DNA of 64,000 nt from NCBI GenBank assembly GCA_910583745.1, contig CAJTZC010000006.1, positions 1-64,000 on the forward strand, in the 5' to 3' direction. The notes beneath the pieces are model-generated. The model worked only from the letters and a program-made list of their open reading frames with translations. It was not told where the DNA came from and did no database searches. Positions 41,500-50,673 of the stretch are shown here, one piece after another; within the stretch, counting starts at the first letter, position 1, and every line of letters begins with the position of its first letter. This DNA is from an uncultured Bacilli bacterium. GTDB taxonomy: Bacteria; Bacillota_I; Bacilli_A; RF39; UBA660. A program made the position numbers and the translations under genes.

Positions 41500-42633
41500 A
41501 TGAATGTCATAATAGCAAACAAATACAAAGATGCACTTTCAAATTTAAACATAGACGTCATCAAGAGACTAGATGGCGAATTCGATGTCGATACGATTAT
41601 CGACACTTTTGCTAACTTTTATTTCAATAGGATGATATTGGATATAACGGCCATCAAGGATTCGTTCAACATTGCCACCGTCCAAAGGCTGAGTGCATCG
41701 TTAGACGCATCGAAGATAATACTTCTTTTGAGCGATGATCCCAGATACAACAATGGATTTTTGTCTAAGATAATCAGTTTAGGTATATACAATTTTACGA
41801 GCGATATCAACGGCGTTGCCTACTTGATGAACAATCCGAATAGCTATAGAGATGTCGCTCAGTATCACGATTTAGCGATAAGTGATGAAAAGAACCTGAA
41901 GACATCGCAGATTAACAATAATGCTGGCTTCATGCAAAGTGGCTTTGCTCCAAATATGACTGTCGCACCGCAGCAACCGACTCCCGCGCCGCAGCAGAAG
42001 GCGTTCCAGCCCTGGATGGGACCGAGTTATAATGGAAGCATGAACCAAAGTTTCAATACACCACCTATGGGAAATTCGAGTACAAAGATAATAGGGTTTA
42101 AAAACTTGACAGAAGATGCAGGTTCGACTTCTCTAATTTACATGTTAAAGAAGACTTTGGTCAGCAAAAAAGTACTGGCAGTAGAAATCAATAAAAACGA
42201 CTTCAGCTTCTTTAATGACAACGAACTCATGAGTGTGAGTGCAGGTCAATTCGGAAGCGTCAGAAATAGATTTAGTCAATTTGAAGTAGTACTGATAGAC
42301 ATTAACAACAGCAATCTCGATACAGACGGTACGTGTACGGATGTAATATACTTACTAGAACCGAGTACCATAAAATTGAACTCACTTATGCGAAGAGACC
42401 GTATGGCTTTGGAGAAATTGAAAGATAAAAAAATAGTTTTGAACAAGAGCTTATTGAGCAACATGGACGTGAAAGAGTTCGAATACGAAGCAAAAGTAAA
42501 GATGTTCTACAATATTCCACCATTAGATGAAAGAAAAGACACACAGATGGTGCTAGAGAGTTTCTTAGAGAAACTTGGGGTATACGCCAACGGTGTAGGT
42601 GGAAGTGGCCTCTTCGGCATGTTTAGAAAATAG
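41500..42633 (+). CDS. TadZ/CpaE-like protein lacking a P-loop
   Basis: 377 aa. N-terminal receiver-like domain (about 1-125), a Gln/Pro/Asn-rich linker (about 140-195, with PQQPTPAPQQ) and a MinD/ParA-like C-domain (KIIGFKNLTEDAGSTSLIYMLKKTL, FEVVLIDINNSN). The Walker A site that should read GGxGKT is replaced by EDAGSTS, so nucleotide binding is doubtful. CpaE/TadZ place the pilus machine in the cell. Last gene of the Tad-like locus, followed by a terminator. Confidence 0.78.
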   Translation: MNVIIANKYKDALSNLNIDVIKRLDGEFDVDTIIDTFANFYFNRMILDITAIKDSFNIATVQRLSASLDASKIILLLSDDPRYNNGFLSKIISLGIYNFTSDINGVAYLMNNPNSYRDVAQYHDLAISDEKNLKTSQINNNAGFMQSGFAPNMTVAPQQPTPAPQQKAFQPWMGPSYNGSMNQSFNTPPMGNSSTKIIGFKNLTEDAGSTSLIYMLKKTLVSKKVLAVEINKNDFSFFNDNELMSVSAGQFGSVRNRFSQFEVVLIDINNSNLDTDGTCTDVIYLLEPSTIKLNSLMRRDRMALEKLKDKKIVLNKSLLSNMDVKEFEYEAKVKMFYNIPPLDERKDTQMVLESFLEKLGVYANGVGGSGLFGMFRK

Positions 42634-42658
42634 TAACTTTTATTACGGAAAACCTATG

Positions 42659-42688
42659 AAAGTGATGACTTTAAGTTGTCACTTTTTT
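42659..42688 (+). terminator. Terminator of the Tad-like locus
   Basis: AAAGTGA (42659-42665) with TCACTTT (42679-42685), T-run to 42688. Confidence 0.8.
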
Positions 42689-42821
42689 ACGTACTCAAAT
42701 CCCTATGCTATTGCACTTATATTAAAATAGTTATATACTAGTACTATAGATAATACTCATAAAATAAGTATGAAAATTTAAATTGTATTTTTACAAATCG
42801 ACATAATTTTCAGAACATAAG

Positions 42822-42830
42822 TGGTAGAAT
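42822..42830 (+). promoter_or_regulatory. Extended -10 of the surface-protein pair
   Basis: TGGTAGAAT (42822-42830), 27 bp before the ATG; the -35 is weak. Confidence 0.45.
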
Positions 42831-42857
42831 GAGTTGTAAAGGTAGGTAGAAAATGTC

Positions 42858-44444
42858 ATGGTTGAAAAGGGTAAGAAGAAAAAAATAATCTCATTGATTG
42901 TGCTCTGTATATCGATAGCCGCTTTGACGACATCACTTACTTATGCTTACTTCGTATCTCAAGTAGAAACGAATGAGCAAGAGAAAGTTACCATAATAAG
43001 TGGCGATTTAGCTTTGACGTTTAGAGATAACGACGAGACGGTTGAGAATACAGAGGGTACTTGGAATTTTGGAGATTCAATTGAAAAAGAATTAGTGATT
43101 GAGAATACGGGTACGAGAGATACCTATGCGAAGATAAGTTGGGACAACTTGATAAATACATACTTAGCAGAATCACTAACGTATACTTTAGAAGAAAAAA
43201 GTGATGAGTCAGGTGCAGTATGGAAGACTGTCGAAACAGAAACCGCAAATGTACCGAGAAGCGAGAGTGCTTCAACCCAACTCTTGGCAGACCACTTACT
43301 TGTCCCAGCAGGGCACACTTATACCTATAGAGTAAGAATCACATTTGAAGATTTACCGGATATAGACCAAACCGCAGACTTGAATGCTAAATTTATTACT
43401 AAATTTACCCTAGACCAAGGAATAAAAAAGTGGACTGTAGAAGACTCCCTTGCTATTTTAAATATAAAAATAAATCCAAGTAATCCAACGAGTTTTGTAA
43501 CTCCGGCTACAAAGGATGAAACAGCAAATGGACTGTTCAGTCTAGAAGATGACTATGGAATGAGTTACTATTATAGAGGAACCGCTTCAAATAACTACAT
43601 AAAATTTGGACAAGATGCAAATGGCCAAGATATGTGGTGGAGAATCATCCGTATCAATGGGGATGGAACGATAAGAATGCAATATGATGGAGCAGAAACT
43701 GCAGAGTCAAACACATATACGAGAGGTTTTGCCTTAACAAATCAGCCGTGGAATCCAAATGAGAGAGATGCTAAGTATGTAGGCTGGATGTTCGGCGGAG
43801 AAAATGGAAGTGCCAGCACGAGTAAGGAAGAAGCCCAGCGAAATGAGACAGACTCGCCGATAAAGACAAAAGTTGATGAGTGGTACAAGACGAATATAGT
43901 CGATACAGGATACAGTAACTATGTAGCAGACAGTATTTTCTGTAATGATAGAAGTACACCGGGAAAAAGTGAAACGGGCTATATAGGAGATACAGGCTTA
44001 GGATACGGACGTAAAATAACTGCTTATGGAGGACATGCAAGAATAGGTGTTGATTTAAATGGCTCAAATTACCAAAAACCACAACCGCAATTCACATGTC
44101 CTCAAGAGAATGACAAATTCACGGTAGAAGAGACAAGTGGAGGAAACGGAGCTTTGACCTATCCAGTTGGGTTAATCACAGCAGATGAAATCTTAGCAGG
44201 AGGAAGTGGAAGATATAACACATCCAATAATAACTATTATCTCTATAAAGGAAGCTCGTACTGGTCGTTTTCCCCTTCCAATTTCAACGGTAGCTATGCG
44301 CGTGTATTCTATAATTCATTCGATTTAAATAATCATAGCGTAGCTAACAGCGATGCGGTCGCTCCGGTTTTAAATATCAAAGCAACATACCTAGATAAAC
44401 TCCAAGGAAATGGCACAATCGATAATCCATATTATTTACAATAA
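42858..44444 (+). CDS. Surface protein with TasA-like N-terminus and variable C-terminal domain, copy 1
   Basis: 528 aa. Signal/anchor helix (KKIISLIVLCISIAALTTSLTYAYFVSQ), then a TasA/camelysin-like beta domain with the typical SGDLALTF, GDSIEKELVIENTGTRDTYAKISW and VPAGHTYTYRVRITF blocks (to about residue 195). The C-terminal domain (about 225-528) has SYYYRGTASNNYIKFG, DMWWRIIRINGDGTIRMQYDG, KVDEWYKTNIVD and ends SYWSFSPSNFNG...VAPVLNIKATYLDKLQGNGT. The WSFSP...APVLN ending is like C-type-lectin/FGE-fold tips (inference). Possible fibre or adhesin. Followed 21 bp later by a paralogue. Confidence 0.8.
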   Translation: MVEKGKKKKIISLIVLCISIAALTTSLTYAYFVSQVETNEQEKVTIISGDLALTFRDNDETVENTEGTWNFGDSIEKELVIENTGTRDTYAKISWDNLINTYLAESLTYTLEEKSDESGAVWKTVETETANVPRSESASTQLLADHLLVPAGHTYTYRVRITFEDLPDIDQTADLNAKFITKFTLDQGIKKWTVEDSLAILNIKINPSNPTSFVTPATKDETANGLFSLEDDYGMSYYYRGTASNNYIKFGQDANGQDMWWRIIRINGDGTIRMQYDGAETAESNTYTRGFALTNQPWNPNERDAKYVGWMFGGENGSASTSKEEAQRNETDSPIKTKVDEWYKTNIVDTGYSNYVADSIFCNDRSTPGKSETGYIGDTGLGYGRKITAYGGHARIGVDLNGSNYQKPQPQFTCPQENDKFTVEETSGGNGALTYPVGLITADEILAGGSGRYNTSNNNYYLYKGSSYWSFSPSNFNGSYARVFYNSFDLNNHSVANSDAVAPVLNIKATYLDKLQGNGTIDNPYYLQ

Positions 44445-44465
44445 ATTAAAGAGAGGTAGAAAATT

Positions 44466-46070
44466 ATGAATAAAAACGACAAAAAGAGAAGAATCATTTC
44501 ATTAGCAGTATTGTGTGTGTCGATAGTTGCTTTGACGACTTCTTTGACGTACGCTTACTTCGTATCTCAAGTAGGAACGAATGAGCAAGAAAAAATTACC
44601 ATAAGAAGTGGTGATTTGGCTTTGACGTTCAGAGATAACGATGAAACAGTAGAAAATACAGAGGGTACTTGGAATTTTGGAGACACAATTGAAAAAGAAT
44701 TAGTCATAGAAAACACAGGTACGAGAGATGCCTATGCGAAGATAAGTTGGGATAATTTAATAAACACTTATCTAGCAGAATCTTTAACATATACACTAGA
44801 AGAAAAAAGCGACGACTTAGGTGCAGTATGGAAACTAGTTGAAACTGTAAGTGCAAATGTGCCGAGAAGTGAGACAGCCTCAACACAACTTTTAGCAGAC
44901 CACTTACTTGTACCTGCAGGTCATACCTATACTTATAGAGTGAAAATCACATTCGAAGATTTACCTGATATAGACCAAACCCCAGATTTAAATGCTAAGT
45001 TTATAACTAAATTTACCTTAGACCAAGGAATAAGAAAATTGACGACAGCAGATAAACTTGCAAATTTGAATATAAAGATAAGTGAGACAAATCCGACAAA
45101 CTTTGCAACACCTGCGACGACAGATGAAACGGCAAACGGACTGTTCAGCCTAGAAGATGACTATGGAACAAGTTACTACTATAGAGGAACGGCCCCAAAC
45201 AACTATATAAAATTTGGACAAGACGCAAGTGGGCAAGATATGTGGTGGAGAATCGTAAGGTTCAACGGAGATGGAACAGTGAGAATGCAATACGATGGAG
45301 CAGGGCCAAGCGGAACGAACAGTTACACGAGAGGTTTTGCACTGACAGGCCAAAGATGGAATTCCAACTATAATGATGCAAAATATGTAGGGTGGATGTT
45401 CGGAGGAGCGAATGGAAGTGCGAGTACGAGTAGAGAACAAGCCCAAAGAAATGAAACAGACTCACCAATAAAGACAAAAGTCGACGAGTGGTATAAAACA
45501 AATATAGTAGACACAGGATATGGGGATTATATAGCAGACGCAATTTTTTGTAATGATAGAAGTACACCTGGCACAAGTACGACAGAGTGGACAGATGATA
45601 CGGGACTAGGATATGGTAGTAATAACACAGGTTATGGAGCATTAGAAAGATTTATGACAGGTAATAATGGAACAAATATAAGTGGTAAAACAAATCCACA
45701 ACCGCAATTTATTTGTCCACAGGAAAATGACAAATTTACAGTCGAAGAGATAAGTAAAGGAAATGGAGCATTAACTTATCCTGTAGGGCTAATCACAGCA
45801 GATGAAATTGTCGCCGCAGGAAGTGGGAAGTATAGTACAGCTAATAATAACTACTACTTAAAAAAGACAAGTATGTACAGGTCCTTTTCGCCCTACTTAT
45901 TTTATCGCATCTATGCAAACATGTTCAATATAGTCGAAAATGGAAGTTTAAGTTTTACAGCCACACACAGTGGTGGTGCCGTCGCCCCGGTCATCAATCT
46001 GAAGGCTGAATATCTAGATAAACTCCAAGGAAATGGCACCATCGATAATCCTTACTATCTGCAGGCTTAG
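44466..46070 (+). CDS. Surface protein with TasA-like N-terminus and variable C-terminal domain, copy 2
   Basis: 534 aa, tandem paralogue of the preceding gene. The N-terminal 200 residues and the core WWRIVRFNGDGTVRMQYDG / SPIKTKVDEWYKTNIVDTGY are almost identical to copy 1, while residues about 375-410 and the tip (MYRSFSPYLFYRIYANMFNI) differ strongly; the end VAPVINLKAEYLDKLQGNGT is shared again. This points to duplication followed by selection for different exposed tips. RBS GAGAGGTAG. A strong terminator follows. Confidence 0.82.
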   Translation: MNKNDKKRRIISLAVLCVSIVALTTSLTYAYFVSQVGTNEQEKITIRSGDLALTFRDNDETVENTEGTWNFGDTIEKELVIENTGTRDAYAKISWDNLINTYLAESLTYTLEEKSDDLGAVWKLVETVSANVPRSETASTQLLADHLLVPAGHTYTYRVKITFEDLPDIDQTPDLNAKFITKFTLDQGIRKLTTADKLANLNIKISETNPTNFATPATTDETANGLFSLEDDYGTSYYYRGTAPNNYIKFGQDASGQDMWWRIVRFNGDGTVRMQYDGAGPSGTNSYTRGFALTGQRWNSNYNDAKYVGWMFGGANGSASTSREQAQRNETDSPIKTKVDEWYKTNIVDTGYGDYIADAIFCNDRSTPGTSTTEWTDDTGLGYGSNNTGYGALERFMTGNNGTNISGKTNPQPQFICPQENDKFTVEEISKGNGALTYPVGLITADEIVAAGSGKYSTANNNYYLKKTSMYRSFSPYLFYRIYANMFNIVENGSLSFTATHSGGAVAPVINLKAEYLDKLQGNGTIDNPYYLQA

Positions 46071-46144
46071 ACTAAAAAAAGAATTTATAATTACAAGTAA
46101 AAAAACACGCGATATTCTCGTCGCGACTCTCCTTATTAAGTATT

Positions 46145-46180
46145 CACGGTTAAGACTAAAAATCTTAGCCGTGTTTCTTT
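46145..46180 (+). terminator. Terminator of the surface-protein pair
   Basis: CACGGTTAAGA (46145-46155) with TCTTAGCCGTG (46163-46173, one wobble), then TTTCTTTT. A smaller GC-rich hairpin (CGCGA...TCGCG, about 46117-46134) precedes it. Confidence 0.85.
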
Positions 46181-46313
46181 TGCTTAAGAAAAGTAATAAA
46201 AATGATAGATAAGAAGGGTATAGAAGACGAGCAAAAACGGGGCGTTAAGCAAAGACTTGCAATTTCTGCAATCTTGTAGTAAAGTATGTACGTTACAAAA
46301 GGGGGGGAAAAAA

Positions 46314-46904
46314 GTGACAAATATAGAAGATGAGCACATAAAAAAAGAATTGCTCGCACGAGCAGAACATATATCGAATGCGATAAATAACTTATTTAAT
46401 AACTTTAGTCCTGCAATCACAGATTTACCTAATGTAGGAATAACTTTGAATAATAAAATGGTAGAGTTGATGCAAGAATTTGATAAGGCAGGAGTGCCAC
46501 TCGACGATAACTTTTTGACAGTTGCCTTAGTAAATTATTTGATAAACAAAGCCAATCAAGCCAGTTTAATACTCATCAACTACGGAGAAATATGCAGGCA
46601 CAATCCAAATGTTCGCAGATTACTCGGCTTAGAAAAGAAATTGCAACTTCTCACGGACAAATACAAAAGAATCGATGAAGAAATATTTGGTTTTACACTC
46701 GAAAAAGATGCTGTGAAAGCAATTCAGTATGATATAGAGGCAGATAAGGAAAAAGAAGCGATAGGTGGCTTAAACAAATATATTACCCCTGAAATAAAGA
46801 CTTTATTGATAGAAGTATATAAGCACAATTTGGCAACAATGGGTGTAAGTGAACAAGCTTTGGAAGAGCTTCAGCCATACGATACAGGATTCGGTTCACT
46901 TTAG
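46314..46904 (+). CDS. Hypothetical helical protein, 196 aa
   Basis: Not recognised. GTG start at 46314 after an A-rich gap from AAAAGGGGGGG; the in-frame ATG at 46257 lies in the promoter-like region (TTGCAA 46257-46262, TAAAGT 46280-46285) and is rejected. Soluble, all-helical (HIKKELLARAEHISNAINNLFNNF; EKKLQLLTDKYKRIDEEIFGF). Followed 36 bp later by a WG-repeat protein, perhaps in one operon. Confidence 0.65.
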   Translation: MTNIEDEHIKKELLARAEHISNAINNLFNNFSPAITDLPNVGITLNNKMVELMQEFDKAGVPLDDNFLTVALVNYLINKANQASLILINYGEICRHNPNVRRLLGLEKKLQLLTDKYKRIDEEIFGFTLEKDAVKAIQYDIEADKEKEAIGGLNKYITPEIKTLLIEVYKHNLATMGVSEQALEELQPYDTGFGSL

Positions 46905-46940
46905 AAAATATAAAAAGAATAGAGAAAGGAGGGGTAGAGG

Positions 46941-48107
46941 ATGTTTACCTTTAACTTTGAAGATTATAAAAAACCAAAATATTCCGAAATTGGCGAGTTT
47001 CACGAAGGTCTGGCATGCGTGAGAGATAGAGAGACTTCCCTATGTGGATACATCGATAAAACAGGCCAAGAAGTCATACCTTGTCTCTATTTAGATGCCG
47101 GGGATTTTAGTGACAATTTGGCACCAGTTGAAACCGCTTCGGGATATGGATACATCGATAGAGAGGGAATCATGGCAATCTATCCCTCTTTCAAGACGGC
47201 CAGGGCATTTACGAACGGTTTAGCGGTCGTACAATTGGTCGACGGCTATTGGGGTTATATCGATAAAAATGGAACGAATGTGCTCGAACAGATCCCGAGA
47301 GAAGGACTGCCGTTTCAAGAAAACAAAGCGCTTTTTTCCCTTGACGAGGAAGAGAGCTATTGTTATGACGGCAAGAGCACCAGAAGCATAAAAGGACAAT
47401 GGATAACACCTTTCTCAGAAGGAGTTGCAGTGTTAAAACGACATGGCCTCTATTGCATAGTCGATTCCGATTTAAAAGTCGTCCATCGCGAAGATGCTTC
47501 GGTTATGAAAGAAATAGGACCGTGCAAAGATGGGTTGATTAGACTTGTGAGCAATGCGGGGCGAGTTGCCTATTTAAATCTCAACTTCGAGCCACAGATA
47601 CCCTTCATGTACAAAAACGGTCGCGACTTTAGGGAGGGCAAGGCATTTATTCAACTTTCCAACGATGTAATCGGTTTTGTCGATATCGAAGGACGAGCTA
47701 CGGCCTTTATGAAGAACATACAATACACAGAAATAGGCGATTACCACGATGGACGTGCCCTCGTCAAGTCTTCCAAAGGATGTGGCTATCTCAATACAGA
47801 CTCGAAAGAGTGCATTCCATGCAAATTTAACGCCGCATCGAGTTTTAGTGAACACCTCGCTGGAGTATTCGACGGAGAAAATTTTTCATACATCGACGCA
47901 GCAGGTGCAGTGTCCATTGCCTTACCTTACACGTATTACTCTGAACTGACTTTTAACGGCAAAAAACATATCTTAAAAGCAGAGTCCGAGGCAGGACTGT
48001 ACAGATGCAAAGAGAGAACTTTAAAGAAAATTCGCGAAACAATCATCCGTGAATTAGATAGAGGCATTGCCGCGACACTCGACGAAGAAGCAAAAAAACT
48101 GAATTGA
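46941..48107 (+). CDS. WG-repeat protein
   Basis: 388 aa. Eight or so repeats of the WG (KWGYID) family: LCGYIDKTGQEVIPCLYLDAGDFSD, GYGYIDREG, YWGYIDKNGTNV, IGFVDIEGRA, GCGYLNTDSKECIPCKF, FSYIDAAGAV, each with the following alpha/beta turn (FSDNLAPVE, FTNGLAVVQ). WG repeats build a beta structure thought to bind other proteins or surfaces. No signal peptide, so cytoplasmic. RBS AAAGGAGGGG. Confidence 0.88.
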   Translation: MFTFNFEDYKKPKYSEIGEFHEGLACVRDRETSLCGYIDKTGQEVIPCLYLDAGDFSDNLAPVETASGYGYIDREGIMAIYPSFKTARAFTNGLAVVQLVDGYWGYIDKNGTNVLEQIPREGLPFQENKALFSLDEEESYCYDGKSTRSIKGQWITPFSEGVAVLKRHGLYCIVDSDLKVVHREDASVMKEIGPCKDGLIRLVSNAGRVAYLNLNFEPQIPFMYKNGRDFREGKAFIQLSNDVIGFVDIEGRATAFMKNIQYTEIGDYHDGRALVKSSKGCGYLNTDSKECIPCKFNAASSFSEHLAGVFDGENFSYIDAAGAVSIALPYTYYSELTFNGKKHILKAESEAGLYRCKERTLKKIRETIIRELDRGIAATLDEEAKKLN

Positions 48108-48114
48108 GTTTCGA

Positions 48115-48143
48115 TTGACAACCCTAAGGAGTTTTGATAATAT
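48115..48143 (+). promoter_or_regulatory. Promoter of the coiled-coil gene pair
   Basis: TTGACA (48115-48120), 17-bp spacer, TAATAT (48138-48143) preceded by TGA. Confidence 0.75.
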
Positions 48144-48168
48144 AAAAGCATTTACGAAAGGATAAAAG

Positions 48169-48303
48169 ATGAAAACAGAAGAGTTAGACATGTTCAATAA
48201 TCAAAGGTCGATAAAAGAAAATATGGACCTATTAAAAGTGGTTAAGGACTTAAAGAAAAAAACAGAGAGTTTGATAAAGAAAGCGAAGGAGTATAGAAAA
48301 TGA
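48169..48303 (+). CDS. Small helical protein, 44 aa
   Basis: A short gene with GAAAGGA (48156-48162) upstream: MKTEELDMFNNQRSIKE followed by a Lys-rich amphipathic helix (LLKVVKDLKKKTESLIKKAK). Its stop overlaps the next start (ATGA, 48300-48303), so it is co-translated with the 773-aa coiled-coil protein. Such a small basic helix could be a partner of that protein; function unknown. Confidence 0.7.
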   Translation: MKTEELDMFNNQRSIKENMDLLKVVKDLKKKTESLIKKAKEYRK

Positions 48304-50621
48304 TAGTATTGGGACCAAAAGAATTCATAAAGACAGCGAAGACGACTGATTTGACAGCGTATATCGATTATTTAACAGAAGTACAAAAAGAGGCAGAAAT
48401 AGCCTTAAACGATGCAATAAACGAGGGCTTAGATGAAAAAATCGTTGGAGAAATTACTGCAAAGTTAAATGAAATATTGAGCCTAATAGATGTGTGTGAG
48501 AGAAATCTGAAAAGAACGATTTTAAAGTCGATAGGAGAACTTTCTGTAGAAGAGTTGAAAACATATTTCGACTCCAACGTAGCCCTTACAGAGAGTAAGA
48601 TTGCTGCGGCAGAACAAAAACTTGCAGAACTGCAAAATCGCTTGAAAGAGTTGGATGCAGAAATCAAAGGAGGAGAAAAGCTCGACGAGGAACTGGAAGA
48701 GTTTTTTAGTTCAGAATCTGCCAGCTTGTTCTTTAAATATGAGAACGAACAGGCATTCCTAGAAGACCTCTTAATGGGTGATTTAGATACAGAAAAGTCG
48801 GAAAAACTACGCCGAGATATTCTCTATATTTTAAAACAATATGCACAAGGAATCGATTCTGAATTGGATACAGAGTCTATGTTAAAAGCCAGTGGACATC
48901 CAAGTTTAGTAGCAGACATTATGCAATTGCTCAATAATAAACGAAGAATATTGCGTTTTTCACCATCTGCTAAAGACAGCATAATGAAGAACTTGCTCCA
49001 AAGTCCAGAGCTTACGCCGACGATGACGGTATCCTTCGATAGCAGTATAAAAATAGAATTTTTAAAGGAATTGTTTGTTTTATCGAAGACAAAGTATGCT
49101 TTTTACGAAGGTCTAGACAAAGAGACGAAAATCGCGCTTACTGATGAAGGATTCACTGGACCGACAAATGAAGATTTAAAAAGTAAGTTTGAAACCGTCA
49201 AGTCAGGAGGCCATCTTCCTAGCACAGTAGCTCCTGTGACGATAGACGAATACGACGAATGCCAAAAGGCATGCGATAGAAAAGAAAGAGAATTGGCTCA
49301 TCTGAAAGAAAGTCAGTTTAAACTCGAATACTTTTTATCTGATGCCGATGCAATGAGAGAGGCACTAACTAAAAGACTAAATCGTTTTATCGAAAGTGAA
49401 GTTTCTTTTGACGAACTTGTAGAGACGATTGAAAAAACGGAAGAAGCCTATGAAAGTGCCAAAGAGAGAATGCAAAATATTTCTAAGGACATAGCTCATA
49501 GAAATAGTCTTATCGCTGATGCGAAGGCTATGCTCTCTAGTCCTAATTATGAAGGCCTTTTTAATACGGTTCTAAAAAGAAATCAAGTTAAAGTGTTTAA
49601 AGATTGCGGTATAGATATATCGTCCAATGCGTTTAAGCCTCTTTTGGAAAGCGAACAAAGACGCCTTGAGCAAATCGATTGGTTTATCTCTTTGCAGCAA
49701 GCCTTAGAAACCAAACAAGGAGAAATCGAAACTTTGAAAGCACGTGTCAATTTCTTTTCGAAACATGCACCTTCTTATAAAGAAAAGTTGGCGAGATTAG
49801 AAAGAGAATACGAAGAAATTTTCAATAGTAAGATACTAGAAGGAAATGAAAAAGGACTCCTTCAAGTTCAAACTCCAAGTCAGACTTCAGGTTTCCAAAA
49901 TACACCTGCACAGAATACGATTTTTAATTCTTTCGATGGAACGTTTACATGTGAACAGAGTTTTTGGGATTTTAAGACCTTGCTAGAAGCAGACAAAGTC
50001 GACGACATTGCCAAAGCGTTTCAATATGAAGATTGGCAAAATCTTTCTGAAAGTTTGAGAACTTTACAGATGTCATTGATGAGAAGACTCTTTACATATA
50101 CCAAAGACGGAAAATTCTATTCGTTCGCAATAAGCTCAATAGAAAGAGAACAATTAAGAGAAGTGCAGGAAGAGATTCTCGCTATTATACAAGACCTCAT
50201 ATACGAACAAGATATATATTATACTGACTTAACGCTTACAAGTAACAGTTATGAAAGTAGTCTTTTCGACGAAGAACGCACGAAATTGAGAGAATTGGGC
50301 ATTTTAGAAGAGACACCGCAAGCAGTTCAAAAATTTATAGAAGACCGCCAAGAAGAGGTACAAACCTTAGAAATAGACTTGATAAGACATCGTGCATGGT
50401 GTGAGAAATTTCAAATACCAGTTTCTGAAAACGACCACACAGCAGGTTTCCAAGACAAAAGCACAGATTTAGATGGAATGATAAAAGCCTTACAAATTCC
50501 GGGAGTCAATACTCTAGAAGAAGCACAGAGCTATAGAAGTATGATAGAGGATTTGACCGCATTTACGCTTCCTAAAGATGTTACAAAACGTCTATATTTG
50601 GAGGCTGTAAAAAGAAAATAG
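48300..50621 (+). CDS. Large coiled-coil protein, 773 aa
   Basis: Not recognised. Soluble, acidic and strongly helical; coiled coils around residues 25-125 (TESKIAAAEQKLAELQNRLKELDAEI), 335-420 (ERELAHLKESQFKLEYFL) and 475-525 (KQGEIETLKARVNFFSKHAPSYKEKLARLEREYEEIF). No Walker motif, so it is not an SMC/RecN ATPase. Its start is coupled to a 44-aa helical gene. Possibly a scaffold. Confidence 0.75.
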   Translation: MIVLGPKEFIKTAKTTDLTAYIDYLTEVQKEAEIALNDAINEGLDEKIVGEITAKLNEILSLIDVCERNLKRTILKSIGELSVEELKTYFDSNVALTESKIAAAEQKLAELQNRLKELDAEIKGGEKLDEELEEFFSSESASLFFKYENEQAFLEDLLMGDLDTEKSEKLRRDILYILKQYAQGIDSELDTESMLKASGHPSLVADIMQLLNNKRRILRFSPSAKDSIMKNLLQSPELTPTMTVSFDSSIKIEFLKELFVLSKTKYAFYEGLDKETKIALTDEGFTGPTNEDLKSKFETVKSGGHLPSTVAPVTIDEYDECQKACDRKERELAHLKESQFKLEYFLSDADAMREALTKRLNRFIESEVSFDELVETIEKTEEAYESAKERMQNISKDIAHRNSLIADAKAMLSSPNYEGLFNTVLKRNQVKVFKDCGIDISSNAFKPLLESEQRRLEQIDWFISLQQALETKQGEIETLKARVNFFSKHAPSYKEKLARLEREYEEIFNSKILEGNEKGLLQVQTPSQTSGFQNTPAQNTIFNSFDGTFTCEQSFWDFKTLLEADKVDDIAKAFQYEDWQNLSESLRTLQMSLMRRLFTYTKDGKFYSFAISSIEREQLREVQEEILAIIQDLIYEQDIYYTDLTLTSNSYESSLFDEERTKLRELGILEETPQAVQKFIEDRQEEVQTLEIDLIRHRAWCEKFQIPVSENDHTAGFQDKSTDLDGMIKALQIPGVNTLEEAQSYRSMIEDLTAFTLPKDVTKRLYLEAVKRK

Positions 50622-50640
50622 TGACTTGGTCACTTTTTTT
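50620..50640 (+). terminator. Terminator overlapping a stop codon
   Basis: AGTGAC-TTG-GTCACT (50620-50634) followed by a T-run. Confidence 0.85.
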
Positions 50641-50673
50641 CTGTATAATCGATTTATGAGGTAGATGATTTTT

